A DNA stretch of 64,000 nucleotides, from positions 1,426,001 through 1,490,000 of the forward strand of contig NC_082418.1 of assembly GCF_004011695.2 (NCBI RefSeq), in the 5' to 3' direction. The translations under genes and the position numbers were made by a program. Positions within the stretch are counted from its first letter, which is position 1. Each line of letters begins with the position of its first letter. Source of the DNA: Ascochyta rabiei. Taxonomy: Eukaryota > Ascomycota > Dothideomycetes > Pleosporales > Didymellaceae. Of this stretch, positions 43,430 through 54,104 are shown piece by piece. The notes under the pieces were generated by a model that was not told where the DNA came from, ran no database searches, and saw nothing but the letters and a program-made list of their open reading frames with translations.

Positions 43430-44233
43430 ATGTCTGCTCCCGCTCGCAGTATGTGGGGTCCTGGTGGCCAGCCAGGTGGTGGTCTCAACCATCTTCAAGG
43501 TTCCACTGGTGGCTCTGTGAACAGCACTCACTCTGCTGCCTTTGACTACCTTGTTAATGTTGCTTACCAGCTTGTTACTTGTACAACTGCTGGAAGTGTT
43601 ATCCCAGCTAACATCAACATTCCTTAAGGTCCTGCCAACTTTAACTAGCACTACACTGTGTGGTACATTATAGACAAGGCTGTTACTAACAAGATCTGCC
43701 AGATTCTTGCGTTTGCTCCTGTACGGTGCTCTTCTTTTTATAGTCTTTTCCTTTGCTAACACTCTATGCAGATCAATATCTGTCGTGTTGCTAACTACTT
43801 CCTCCGTCCTCGCAACCAGTCCCTGTACGACGCCGTTTTCGGTACTAGTGTCTGCGATTACTCCCCTGTTGTCGCTCGTACGACCGTTCACGCTCGCCAG
43901 CTGCTCACCCAGCGCCCCTCCTACCTTAAGGCTTTCGTCATTCACTCCTGTGGTGCTGTTAACCTCACTGGTTATACCAACAACTGCGCTGCTGCTGTCT
44001 AAGGTAAGAAGACATTCACAGCTTTCCTTAGCTGCGTGTCTATTAGTAGAGAGTAGAATAGGGCTTGCTCTAACTGTGTGTGGAGTGATAGTGGTGCTCA
44101 ATGCCGCTTCGCCAACCCTCGTACGGGTACTTCCTCTGAGTCCACCAACGGTGCTTCTGGTGCCTCTGGTCGTTCCGGCGGACGGGCTGTCGTTGCTCCA
44201 GTGGAGGAGGGACACTTCAGCGATGCTGAGTAG
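43430..44233 (+). pseudogene. Antisense, apparently intron-containing ORF of gypsy-2
   Basis: Runs opposite to gag-pol, between pol and the 3' LTR. Exon 1 (from the ATG at 43430) reads MSAPARSMWGPGGQPGGGLN, then YLVNVAYQLVTCTTAGSV and HYTVWYIIDKAVTNKICQIL, with two TAA codons where Gln is likely. A 51-bp intron with donor GTACGG, branch GCTAAC and acceptor CAG (about 43721-43771) joins in frame to INICRVANYFLRPRNQSLYD, YLKAFVIHSCGAVNLTGYTN and, after a second suspect region near 43999-44050, CSNCVWSDSGAQC (C-x2-C-x8-C) and a Gly/Ser-rich acidic tail. It is better preserved than the pol genes. The family is unknown to me; the short Cys motif recalls DUF3716-type segments of fungal proteins. 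The minus-strand 312-codon frame over the same DNA looks like an antisense shadow. Confidence 0.6.
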
Positions 44234-44399
44234 GCTCTTAGTAGTGTGTGCGGTCCTTCTGTACAGTTGCTGTTCGCAACATAGGTAAGGTTCTTCCTCC
44301 AGTTTCTGGCTAGTCTTCCTGTAGGTAGCCGTACATCTCTTGTACGAGCCATCCAACTTTTATAGGCTTCAGTATTAATAACATTAGCTCTTAGCTCCC

Positions 44400-47300
44400 A
44401 AGTCAGAGCTTTATAGCCTGCCTACTTAACTTAATATTATAGTTAATTATTCCGTACGCGTTTATTAACAATGCCTTTAACAAGGTATTCTAGGTGTTCC
44501 TCTTAGTCTTCATCTCGTACGACAACTGCTCCTGGTGCTTGATTGTTGTGTTGTAAGGGCAGCGGATCAGTCGCAGCAGGTCGTAGTAAGTCAACATGGT
44601 AGGACTTGGTCTGCCATAGGACATCAAGTTCAACCCAGTAGGGGTCTCGTACGCGGGCTACTTGGAACTTCCCATTTTTCTAATCTAGCTTTTTACTAGG
44701 TCTGTTAGTCTAAACATTCTTTAGGTTTAGCCAGACCTAGTCTCTAACTTGGTATTTAGGCGCTGGTTGTCTTATACAGTTGGCCTGAGCTTCCTGTTGT
44801 TGTTAGGCGTATGTTATTGCTAAGATTGCCCAGTCTACTGCTTGGCGTAAGGTCCGTCTAATTGTTTCAGCCTGCTTCTTTAGATCTGTCGTACGATCTA
44901 TTGGGTCGCCTTTAGCTAAGTTATCTGGCAGGTCTGGAGGGAACAGAGTGTTCTTAAACCTGTGTTAAAGGAAGAAGGGTAAGACTCTAGTTGTTGAGCT
45001 TGTATGGGTGTTAAGCATTAGTTCCAGTATTAGAGTAAGTGTAGCCCAGTTGTCTTGCGCTTGGTTTGCGTACGTACGTGCCACTACTTCAATATCACTA
45101 TTAGCTCTCTTAGTAAGTCCATCTGTTTGTGGGTAGAATGCAGTAGAAAGGTTCTGTTGTACGCCTAGAAGTTTGCACACTCTTCCTTAGAGTTCACTAA
45201 CAAACTGAGTACCTCTGTCTGATGTAATTAATCTTAGGAGTCTGTGTAGCCGGTATACTTCTCGTACAAATGCCTAAGCAACATTGTCTGCCTCAATCTT
45301 CTCTAGGGGGACTAAGATTGTACCCTTACTTAGTCGGTCTTTTATAACTATAAGGTTCACACAGCCTAAGGAGAGTAGAAGACCTGTAATAAAGTTAACA
45401 GTAAGGTCTTGCCACGTACGGCTTGGCACTAGTAATAGTCGCAGGTAGCCATGTTTCCCATCTCTCCAAGGGGTACTTTGTTGGCAGATGTTACAATTCC
45501 GTACGAAACGGCGGTTATCTTCGCTCATCCCTAGCTAGTACCACATTCTCGCGATTGTGTAGTATGTCTCTTCTCTTCTAGGGTGTCCTGTCTGGACAGT
45601 AAGGTGTGCTTGCTGTATAATCCCTGTACAGATTAGCTCGCTATCAGGTACCTATGTCCAGTTTCTCCATTAAAGCTTGTTGTTGCCTGTTACTGTACAG
45701 TTGCCTAGAGAGACTGCAAGCTTCTTTGTAATTGTGTTTAGAGACCTTGCGCCACTTTGTACAGCCTGTCGTACAGCCTAGTAAGTTTCATCTTGTTCTA
45801 CTGCTTGGTCCCAGTGCTGGGTTATTAGGTTGTCCAAGGATGGTGGTTAAGGCAGATAATTTGGTAGAATGGAGCCTTCTGGTGTAAGTGTTGGCGCCTG
45901 TACAGGTGCAGCGTATGTTAGGTCTTGTTAATTATATAGGACAAGCATTATAAACTCTCTACTAGCAAGTCTTTTATTGTCCTCTCCTTTAGGCATGTCT
46001 TGATCTCTTCTTGAGAGGGCATCCGCTCGTACGTTGTCCTTGCTAGGTCGGTATTGTATCTTCATGTTGCTAAACTGTGACATAATCTAAGCCTATTGTA
46101 CGTGTCTTTCAGTAAGCTTCTGTTTCTTCGTAAAGTACTCTAGGTTTTTGTAGTTAGTAACAACTTTAAACTCCTGTACGCTTCGTAATTCAGCGTCCCA
46201 TTCCTGCAAGCAGAATATTACTGCAAGGAGTTCTTTATTGTGGATAGGGTAGTTTGCTTTATAAGGCAGGAATTTCTAAGAGAGGTATGCCACCGTACGA
46301 AGATTGCCAGATGCGTCTTCTTGCGAAAGGGTGGCTCCTATGGCAAAGCCAGAAGAATCACATTCTACTACGGCTCTCTGCTCAGGGTTAAGGGTAGCAA
46401 GGACCTCTTCTGACAGGAAGGCTTCTTTTAGGGCCTGGAAAGCTTAATCTTGTTCCTCTGTCTATTTGAAAGGGAGATCCTTCTTAGTGAGTCGTACAAG
46501 CGGTTCTGACAGTGTAGCAAAGTCTTTAATAAACTTCTAATAGAAGTTTGTAAACCTAAGGAACCCTTATACGCCTTTAACTGTAGTAGGTGCTTGCCAT
46601 TCCTAAATAGCTTGTACTTTTTTAGGGTCTATTGATATACCCTTCCCTGCTTCTAGGATAAATCCTAGGTACTTTGTACGCTGTACGTCAAATTCGCATT
46701 TGCTAAGTTCTAAGTTTAACCCAGCTTCTTGTAGGCGTTTAATTACCTGTTGTACGTGCTTGTGGTGTTTGTGTAGAGAACCCTCAGTAAAAATCAATAC
46801 ATCGTCCAAGTACGCTGAGGCAAAGTCGTCCAGAAACTCTCTAAGGGCCCAGTTAATGTACCTCTGGAAGGTACTAGGAGCGTTAGCTAATCTAAAAGGT
46901 GTTACTAGCCACTTGTACGAACCAAATCGTGTACAGAAGGCAGTCATCTATTCCTGTCCTTCTGCTATCCTAATCTTGTAGAAGGCAGCTGTAACGTCTA
47001 GTTTAGTGTACCAGGTGGCTCGTCCAATCATGTTCAGGGTCTCCTTGATTAGGGGAAGAGGATACCGGTCCTTCTTGGTTAGGGCATTCAGTGCTCTGTA
47101 GTCCACACAGAACCGTAACCCGCCTCCTGGCTTCCGTACGAACAGTACCGGTGATACAGCTAGGGAGTTGCTGGCCCTAATAAACCCTTTTTCTAACAAA
47201 TCTAGTAACGTACGGCGTAGGACTAAGAGCTTATCCTGAGACATAGCGTAGAGGGGACCGTACAGAACCTCCAGGGTCTTGCCGTCTACTTTATTTAGCT

Positions 47301-49262
47301 TGATTGTATGGTCCACTGTTAGGCCACGGTAGGGAGGCAGTTTATTACCTTCTTCTGGGACAAACAACTTAACGTACGACTGAAGGTACGCAGGTAGCGC
47401 TGCTTTAACCTCCTGTATAGTCATCTGGGTCTTCAGTTTTAAGGCCTTCTAGATATCCTTTATGCTAGCAGCAAAGACTTAGATTCCTGAGTTTTCCTTG
47501 CGGCTCTTTCGTACGTGGTACTGGAAGGCTACTGCTGATACTGGGTAACAGTCTAGTAGGGTAAGCACTTCAGTGCTTCGTACGGTAACGTTATACCGTT
47601 CCATAGATAGGAGCTTGTCCTTAGTGCTGATTACACCACCAACATCTTCTAACCATGTCTTTCTAAGGATTATGTTGTAGTCGTACGTTAAAGGGGTGAT
47701 GTACGCTGTAACACGGTGTTACTGTACGCCTCTAACATTAAGGGTAAATTCTGTAATAGCAGTAATAGTGCTTCTTTAACTGTTGACTCCTTCTATAGTT
47801 ATAGGTGTAATTAGGATGCGTAGTAAGTTTATCTTCCGTACGGACTGTTCGTTCACCAGGCAATAGGTACAACAACCATTATTAACTATGGCAGTAGCTG
47901 GCGTGGTAGAGTTGATAACTGTATGAATTGACATTAGTTTAGTCGCAGCTAGTTAATAGAGCAGTGAACGTGTTAACCGTACGGGCTTAGGAACTTGTTA
48001 AAGAGGCCCTAGCGTACGACTTTCGGCTAGGGCTGTTCTTTTCCCTCGTCTTCTGATGAAGAGGTCTCTTCAGCTGGTTGTATGGCTGCTACCTTAGGGA
48101 TTCTTAAGGTTAACTTTTGTTTGTTCGTACGAGCAGGTAATTTGGATAGAACGTTCTTCTTGCAATCACGTACCATATGGCCTTTGTTGCCACATTTAAG
48201 ACAGGCTCCTGTAGCCCTTCTTTTACAGATTTCTTTATCTGTTCCCTAGTATTCTCTTTTCCTTGTACGGGGCTGGTGAGCGCCTACTGTAGGCTGCCAG
48301 TCCATTTCATTGCTGTTCCTACGTGGGTTTTCCTGGGAACTAGGGCTGTTATACGTCTGGGTGGAGTAGCTGTTACTTATAATCCTGTCTACAGCCTTAA
48401 GGTTCTCCCAGGTTATCCTAGCACGCTGTACGAACTGTTCGTACGTCTCAAGTCTAGGTAGTTGGTATCTAGCTTAAGCTCTTAACAGCTTGCTGTTTAA
48501 ACTGTTCTTAAGATAGTTAATCTTCTAAGCGTGGCTTGCTCCGTCCAAGGCTGCCTCTTGCAGCTTTAAGTTAAACTTCTGGATATGTAGATTAAAGTCG
48601 TTTTTGCCTTGTTTTGTCGTACAGAGGTACTTAAGGGCTTTCTCCTGGGCAGTAGGGTCCTTAAAGAACCCGTCAAGGTATGCCCAGGCCTTCTTAAGCG
48701 TTGGCAGGGTAGTGCCGTTTATAAGGCTTATTATTATTAGAGATAGAGTATTAAACGCTTGACCAGTTGTACAAGTAATCACGTAGTTGACTTAGTCCTT
48801 CTTAGTGGGGTACGCCGGCTGGTCCCTGTACAGCTTAGCCTGTACCTTTATCTTCTATTAAAGATATTATTTATGTGATCCTTTGTTAAATACTTCTACA
48901 TTAGGAAGCCTGGGCTTTTTAGCCTGTTAGACGGTGTAATCTTAGTAGTCACTCAAAGGGGTAGGACTAGAGGAAAAGTTTTGTCTACTTCTTTCTGAGG
49001 TTTCCGGACGAGTGTTGTTGCTCAGCATCCCCCTAAGTTTGTTTATTTAGGATTATAGCTGCTTGTACAGTTGTCTCTCTTGCTTACTTGCCAGTTTATC
49101 TAGGTTGGCTTTTAGGGATTGTATTGTTGCTATCAGATCGTCCACTGATAGGTTGCGCAACAGGTCTTGCTGTTGCTCGTACAGATGCTGCGATTGCATC
49201 TGCTGTTCGTACGTTGGCTGGCTGCTAGGCAGCTGTTAGTTGTGAAGGCTGTCTCCTTCCAT
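44400..49262 (-). pseudogene. gag-pol of gypsy-2, decayed but with long open segments
   Basis: Gag starts near 49262 (MEGDS). A Retrotrans_gag segment is open at 48782-48525 (KAWAYLDGFFKDP, KQGKNDFNLHIQKFNLKLQE). A CCHC zinc knuckle (CLKCGNKGHMVRDC) is at about 48164-48208. The protease region is near 47700-47900. RT is open over 47424-46603 with an intact active site (AYLDDVLIF) and VDYRALNALTKKDRYPLPLI. RNase H follows. Integrase is at 45528-44965 with FVRNCNICQQ and a second-Asp motif SDRGTQF. Two integrase catalytic positions are mutated: VNFITG for the expected VDFITG, and TKRAN for TERAN, both G to A. In-frame stops separate the open segments. Confidence 0.9.
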
Positions 49263-49307
49263 TGTCGTACGCTTAGGGGGTTTGGTTAGTTTTAATCTTT
49301 CTGCTTA

Positions 49308-49493
49308 TGTTAAGGGTTAAAGTAGCCTTCTAACAAGTATGCATTTGTCCTATACTACAGAAGCAGAAAGATAAGAGAGAAAGACAGATTGCCTCTTCTC
49401 GTACAAGATATAGCAAGATGCCAAGCTGTGCTCTATAATCACGTGCGTGGGTTCAGTGCGTAGTCTCGTACACTCAGGGCTCAGCCCATCACA
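49308..49493 (-). repeat. 5' LTR of gypsy-2 (right end)
   Basis: 186 bp, TGTTAAGGG...CATCACA, same length as its partner, followed by the CTCTC duplication. Confidence 0.94.
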
Positions 49494-49565
49494 CTCTCTA
49501 ACCTAGAGGTATAATAAGAGCCAGTTATGTCTAACTTTAATTAGGGCCTTAAAGCTAAGGGGGTG

Positions 49566-49728
49566 TGTCAGATAACTAACCTTGCTAAACCAAGTTGGGG
49601 GGTTTAGGGTTAACCTTGGTTAACTTAGGGGCTAGCGGCACACACACATAAAATAAGCCATTAAGACAGATAATTATTAATTAATTACCTTTATTATTAT
49701 CTTTGCACATTAAGCATATTATCTAACA
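49566..49728 (+). repeat. 3' LTR of copia-1
   Basis: 163 bp, starts TGTCAGATAACT and ends ATTATCTAACA; preceded by the polypurine tract and followed by ACACC. Confidence 0.93.
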
Positions 49729-49941
49729 ACACCTTACCCTAGAATTTATATCTGCAGGGCAGCTTTAGCTAGAGAGGGTTAGAAAAACCTAGAAGTAGGC
49801 AAACAATAACAGGAGTTAGAAAACTTGCGCAAATAGTTATAAGAGAGAAAAGACTAAGAGGAACTTTTCTTTTTTTATAAACTTAGACGCCAATATAATA
49901 AAGGAGATCTAGTAACTATTTTATCCTTTTAAAAAGTACTA
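49729..49941. other. AT-rich spacer
   Basis: Continuation of the DNA into which copia-1 inserted, starting with its ACACC duplication and ending with the TA next to pogo-2. No gene. Confidence 0.4.
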
Positions 49942-51381
49942 ACGTACCCTACAGGCGAGTTAGACAAAAGGCAAGTTAGACACTTTTACTAAGCCCCTAC
50001 TAAACACCACCCTATTATAGCCTAAAATAACCTAGTTTAGTACTGTAACGTGCAGTATAGTCTGTAATACTATTTAGAAACTACTTCTACCTCTTTTTTA
50101 CACGTTTGTACGTTATGTCCTGTCTAATTACACTGTCTGCAGCGCCTTTAGGAGGGCTTACCTCCTTTAGCACGCACCTACTTCTTTGCCTTCTTCCTAT
50201 TACTATGCGCCCTAAACTCCTTAAAAGCTGTTAATTACTAGCCCTCTTTAACTGTTAGGGTCCCTTCTGCCTAAACTTACTTTCTTTTGTGTAATTCTTA
50301 TTGTGTAGCTGCCTTATTAGCAGCGTAAAGCTAAGTAATCTCCTGTTGCGCTAACACTAGCTTATACGCAATTATTGCTACCCCCTTTACTACCTTATTA
50401 AACGCCTTAACTATAGAGTTAGGCAAACTATCTATATACCTCTAAATCCTTGTCTTTATAAGCATTAATTACAACCTAAGTTTAAGGGTGTTGCTTAGGG
50501 TTTGCGACTGCTAGAGCTTATTATTAACAGGTAGTAGTGGTGATAGAGTGCGCAGCTTTACATTAAGGGCTATTATAACCTAGTCTAGGTTAAATAGAAC
50601 TAATCCAGCACCTTAGAACCCTCCCTAGATATTTTTAGAAGTAATTACATTATTATAGGCGCGTAAGAAGTATAGTAGGAACTCTGTCTTTATAATATAG
50701 TTAATCTAGTTCTATATAAGTACTTTAGCTTAGCGCCTATACACCTTCTTTAGAGTAGTAAAATAACCTATACTAAGGGGCTGTATAAGGTGCAATAACT
50801 AAAAAGGTAAATAGAGAGTAAATATCTTGTTATCCTTACAGCATTGCTGGAATTTAAGAGAGTTGTAGCTCTTATAACTATTAATAATAAGTAAATAGTA
50901 GGTGCTAACAGTACGCTCCTTTATATACCTGTTAAAGTAGTTTATCTAGTCTATACTAAGCTTGTTAGTAGTCTAGCTGTTATTAGAGACTCTAATAACC
51001 TAGTCTTAAGGCAGTTCTTCCTTCTTATACCAGGCAGAGAGGTAGTAGTAGGCCTTAAAGATAAGGAAGGCTAGAATGGCCTATCCTTTAGTATTAATGC
51101 TTACTATAGCTGTAGCCTACTCCCAGTCGCCTGGCTAGATAGCTTTTAGCCAACCTTATTGTTCTAAAGCTGTAACAACTGCTCCTAGCGAGATCTGGCT
51201 TATTATGAAGCCTGTCTTGTTAAAGTTGTACATGTCTTTATCCTAGATGCTATACTTAGCTTTAGTGTTAGCTACTTGGCTAAACTAGCGCTGTATAACC
51301 TTAGGATCCTTACAGAATGATCTCTTATAGTCGTACTTGCAATTAAACTTAACTTTAAGTTCTAGGTATTGCTTAACAAAC
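49942..51381 (-). mobile_element. pogo/Fot1-type transposon (pogo-2), truncated by the copia-2 LTR
   Basis: The left end starts at a TA with ACGTACCCTAC and carries a duplicated AGTTAGACA subrepeat, like the TIRs of pogo-1 and pogo-3 but of different sequence. The minus strand reads a decayed DDE transposase with LLIINSYKSYNSLKF (Asp-Gly lost) and LLHLIQPLSIGYF near 50750-50900. The N-terminal part of the transposase and the right TIR are missing; copia-2's LTR begins directly at 51382. Confidence 0.85.
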
Positions 51382-51548
51382 TGTTCGATGTGATAATAAT
51401 TGTAGTAGGTTGATGATGATGTGTTGATGTATGTTCTTGTTCTATGTAAGGGTCATTTTCGTCTAATCTAGGTTCTAGTAGGGGCCCCTGCACGGTTTCT
51501 TGGCAGGTATATTGCCTAACCTATTTCCCTAGTACCTTTTATTTAACA
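51382..51548 (-). repeat. 3' LTR of copia-2
   Basis: 167 bp from TGTTCGATG to TTTAACA, bordered internally by the reverse complement of AAGCTAAGGGGGTG. No second copy is in the window. Confidence 0.75.
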
Positions 51549-52241
51549 CACCCCCTTAGCTTAGAATCTCATTGCAAGCGGCGTAGACTTGTTAATTTAC
51601 TCTTTAACGTAAGGTCCTCTAGTTGCTCTTACATCTTCTTAAGTAGGATTTCCCTTAATATACCCTTCCAGCCCTTAATAAGTCCTAACTAATTAAGAAA
51701 GCTGGCCTATTTGTTAATTAGCAACGACTTTATAAATGTATCTGCAATTATGTTGTTAGATAGGATATATTCTACTTTAATTATTTTGTAGTTAACTTCT
51801 TATTATAACTAGTGGTGGTGTATATTAATATACTAAAGCTTAGTTTATATCCTAGCAACGTCTGTAGTAACTAGACATATTATCTGCATATTGTTATATT
51901 TAATTGTTATTGTTAAGTTGCTTAGGGTTACCTAAAGCTCCTTTAGTAATCGCAAGGTAAATATTACTTCTTTAGCCACTTAAGAGAGTGCTAGGAGCTT
52001 AGCCTTAGTAGTAGACGTTATAACTGTTTCTTTTTTGTTTGCTCTCTATGCAATAAGTCCTCTAGATAGCTTAATTATGTATCCTTAGGATCTCTTTTAG
52101 TCTATAGTGTTATTAGCAAATAATGCGTTACTTGCAACTTTAAGTCCTTCGCCCTGTCTAAAATTAAGCGACAGGTTCTTTGTCTTTTGTAGAGACAGGA
52201 GCACTTAATTAGCAGCGTTCTAATAATTATTATTTAGATTA

Positions 52242-52304
52242 ACGTACTCCACGGGTGAGCGGATCAAACGGGTGAGCGGATTACTCTGCCAAGACCACAC
52301 CAAA
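52242..52304 (+). repeat. Left TIR of pogo-3
   Basis: Begins ACGTACTCC and holds two copies of ACGGGTGAGCGGAT separated by CAA. Confidence 0.93.
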
Positions 52305-54041
52305 TTTCTACCCTATTATAGCTCGCATTAGCCCACTTTGGCCTTGTATACAGTAGTGCAGTACATAATATTATTTAGAAACATCTTCTACAGCCTTCTT
52401 ATATGTACGTAAGTTATGTCTAACATTATAGCACTTTGTACAGCGTCTTTAGGTTACTTCCCCTCCTTCAGCGCGCACTCGCTTCTTTGCCTTCTTACCA
52501 TTACTACGCGCCCTAAACTTAGTTAGAGTAGTTAATTAAAGGCCTTCCTTAGCTGTTAGGACTCTCTCCTGCTGTAATTGCTTTCTTTTATGCAATTTAC
52601 GTCGCATAGCAGCCTTATTTGCTGCTTGAAGCCCAGTAATCTCCCTTTAAGCTAACACCAGCTTGTGCGCTACTATAGCTGCGCCTTTAGCAAGCTTTTT
52701 AAAGGCCTTAACTATTAAAGTTAGTAAGCTGCTTGCATGCCTTTAAATCCTCTCTCAAACCAGCGTTAATTGCGACCCTAATTGCAGGGTAGTGCTTGGG
52801 GTTTGGGACTGCCAGGGCTCATCTTCTATAGTAGGTAGCGGTAGGGTACGTAGGCGGACATCAAGACCCATTATAACCCGTTCTGGGTCAAGGGGGACTA
52901 TTCCAGCGCCTTAGAAGCCTCCTTAGATATTACTAGAAGTAAATGTCTCCTTATAGGCGTCTATAAAGCATAGTAGGAACTTAGTTTTAGTAATATAAGT
53001 AATATAGTTATGTATAAGATTCTTAGCTTAGCGCCTATATACCTTCTTTAGAGGGGTAAAACAACCTATATCTAGTGGTTATAAGAGGTAAGATAAGTGT
53101 AGAGGCATACATAGTATAACAATCTTTGCTTCCTTATAGTATTGTTAGAAGTTAAGGGAGTTGTGGCTCTTATAGCTGTTAATAAGGAGCAGCTAGTGTA
53201 CTCCTTAGGTGCGCGTCTTTGTATAGGCATTAAAGTGCTTCAACCAGTCTAGACCAAGCTTGTTGGTAGTCCATCTGTTCTCAGAGACTCTAATAACCCA
53301 GTTATAGGGCAGATTGTCCTCTTTGTACCAGGCAGAGAGGTGGTTGCGGCCTTTAAAGATAATGAAGGGTGGAATAGCCTACCCTGTGCTATTGATGCCC
53401 TGTATAACCGTTGTCCACTCTTAATTACCCTGCTGCACTGCCTTTAGCCGTCCTTAACGCTCTAAGCCTGTAACAACTGCTCCTGTTAATATCTGGCCTA
53501 TTATAAAGCCTGTCTTATTAAAGTTGTACGTGTTATTGTCCTAGATGCTATACTTAGCTTTAACATTCGCTACAAGCCTAAACTAGCCCCTAATAATCTC
53601 TAGATCCTTACAGAGGGCTCTCTTGTAGTTGTACTTGCGATTAAACCTTACTTTAAGGTTAGGGCGGCGCTTAACAAACGTGTTAGGCCAGTTTATGCTA
53701 ACATGGCCTATATTGCGCTTAGCACGCAAAGAATTAGCTATATTATCTACAGCAGCCAGCTAAGGGGCAAATCCTTGTGCATCTAGCTTAAGGATGTACT
53801 TAGCAATCACGTCCTCCTTAGTCTGGTCTATAATCTGTTAAACTGGCGTATAATTAGCTTATGTAAGTTGTCCTGTGTATTAAGCGTGTAGTGTGCTGTA
53901 AGGCGCGTTATATATAGCTGCAGCGCGTTATATAGTAAGCGTTGCGTCTTATTTAATTGCCTAGAGCGCAAGCTGTATCGCAGCTTCTTTTAAGGGCGTA
54001 GATTAATGTTGTTGTTGAGGCATTGCGTGGTAAGGTGGAGG

Positions 54042-54104
54042 TTTGGTGTGGTCTTAGCAGAGTGATCCGCTCACCCGTTTGATCCGCTCACCCGTGGAGT
54101 ACGT
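54042..54104 (-). repeat. Right TIR of pogo-3
   Basis: Inverted copy of the left TIR with two mismatches in the inner third, both transitions. Confidence 0.93.

Larger units (their letters stand above)
42739..49493 (-). mobile_element. Ty3/gypsy LTR retrotransposon (gypsy-2) nested in copia-1
   Basis: 6755 bp with 186-bp LTRs (42739-42924 and 49308-49493) and a CTCTC target duplication (42734-42738 and 49494-49498). gag-pol lies on the minus strand, so the 5' LTR is the right-hand one. It is clearly less decayed than copia-1, keeps long open segments and has normal GC in places, so it arrived later. It also carries an ORF antisense to pol. Confidence 0.95.
37769..49728 (+). mobile_element. 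Ty1/copia LTR retrotransposon (copia-1), complete but RIP-dead, interrupted by gypsy-2
   Basis: Flanked by 163-bp LTRs (37769-37931 and 49566-49728) that begin TG and end CA, and by the 5-bp duplication ACACC (37764-37768 and 49729-49733). Removing the nested gypsy-2 and its duplicated 5 bp leaves about 5.2 kb, a normal copia size. A polypurine tract (AAGCTAAGGGGGTG) precedes the 3' LTR. The same family recurs in reverse orientation at the right edge of the window. Confidence 0.95.
52242..54104 (-). mobile_element. pogo/Fot1-type transposon (pogo-3) nested in copia-2
   Basis: 1863 bp, with about 63-bp TIRs (two mismatches) and TA on both sides (52240-52241 and 54105-54106). The minus-strand transposase, read through stops, gives LLINSYKSHNSLNF and LCMPLHLSYLL then PLDIGCFTPLKKVY at about 53040-53190. 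The interrupted copia-2 RNase H sequence is continuous on either side, so this is the youngest layer here. Confidence 0.93.

Noticed and set aside
43418..44356. 312-codon open frame on the minus strand of gypsy-2, same strand as pol
   Set aside because: It is Ser/Thr/Val/Asn-rich without domain character and lies exactly over the plus-strand coding segments, whose splice signals and Cys motif are more convincing. I treat it as a shadow.
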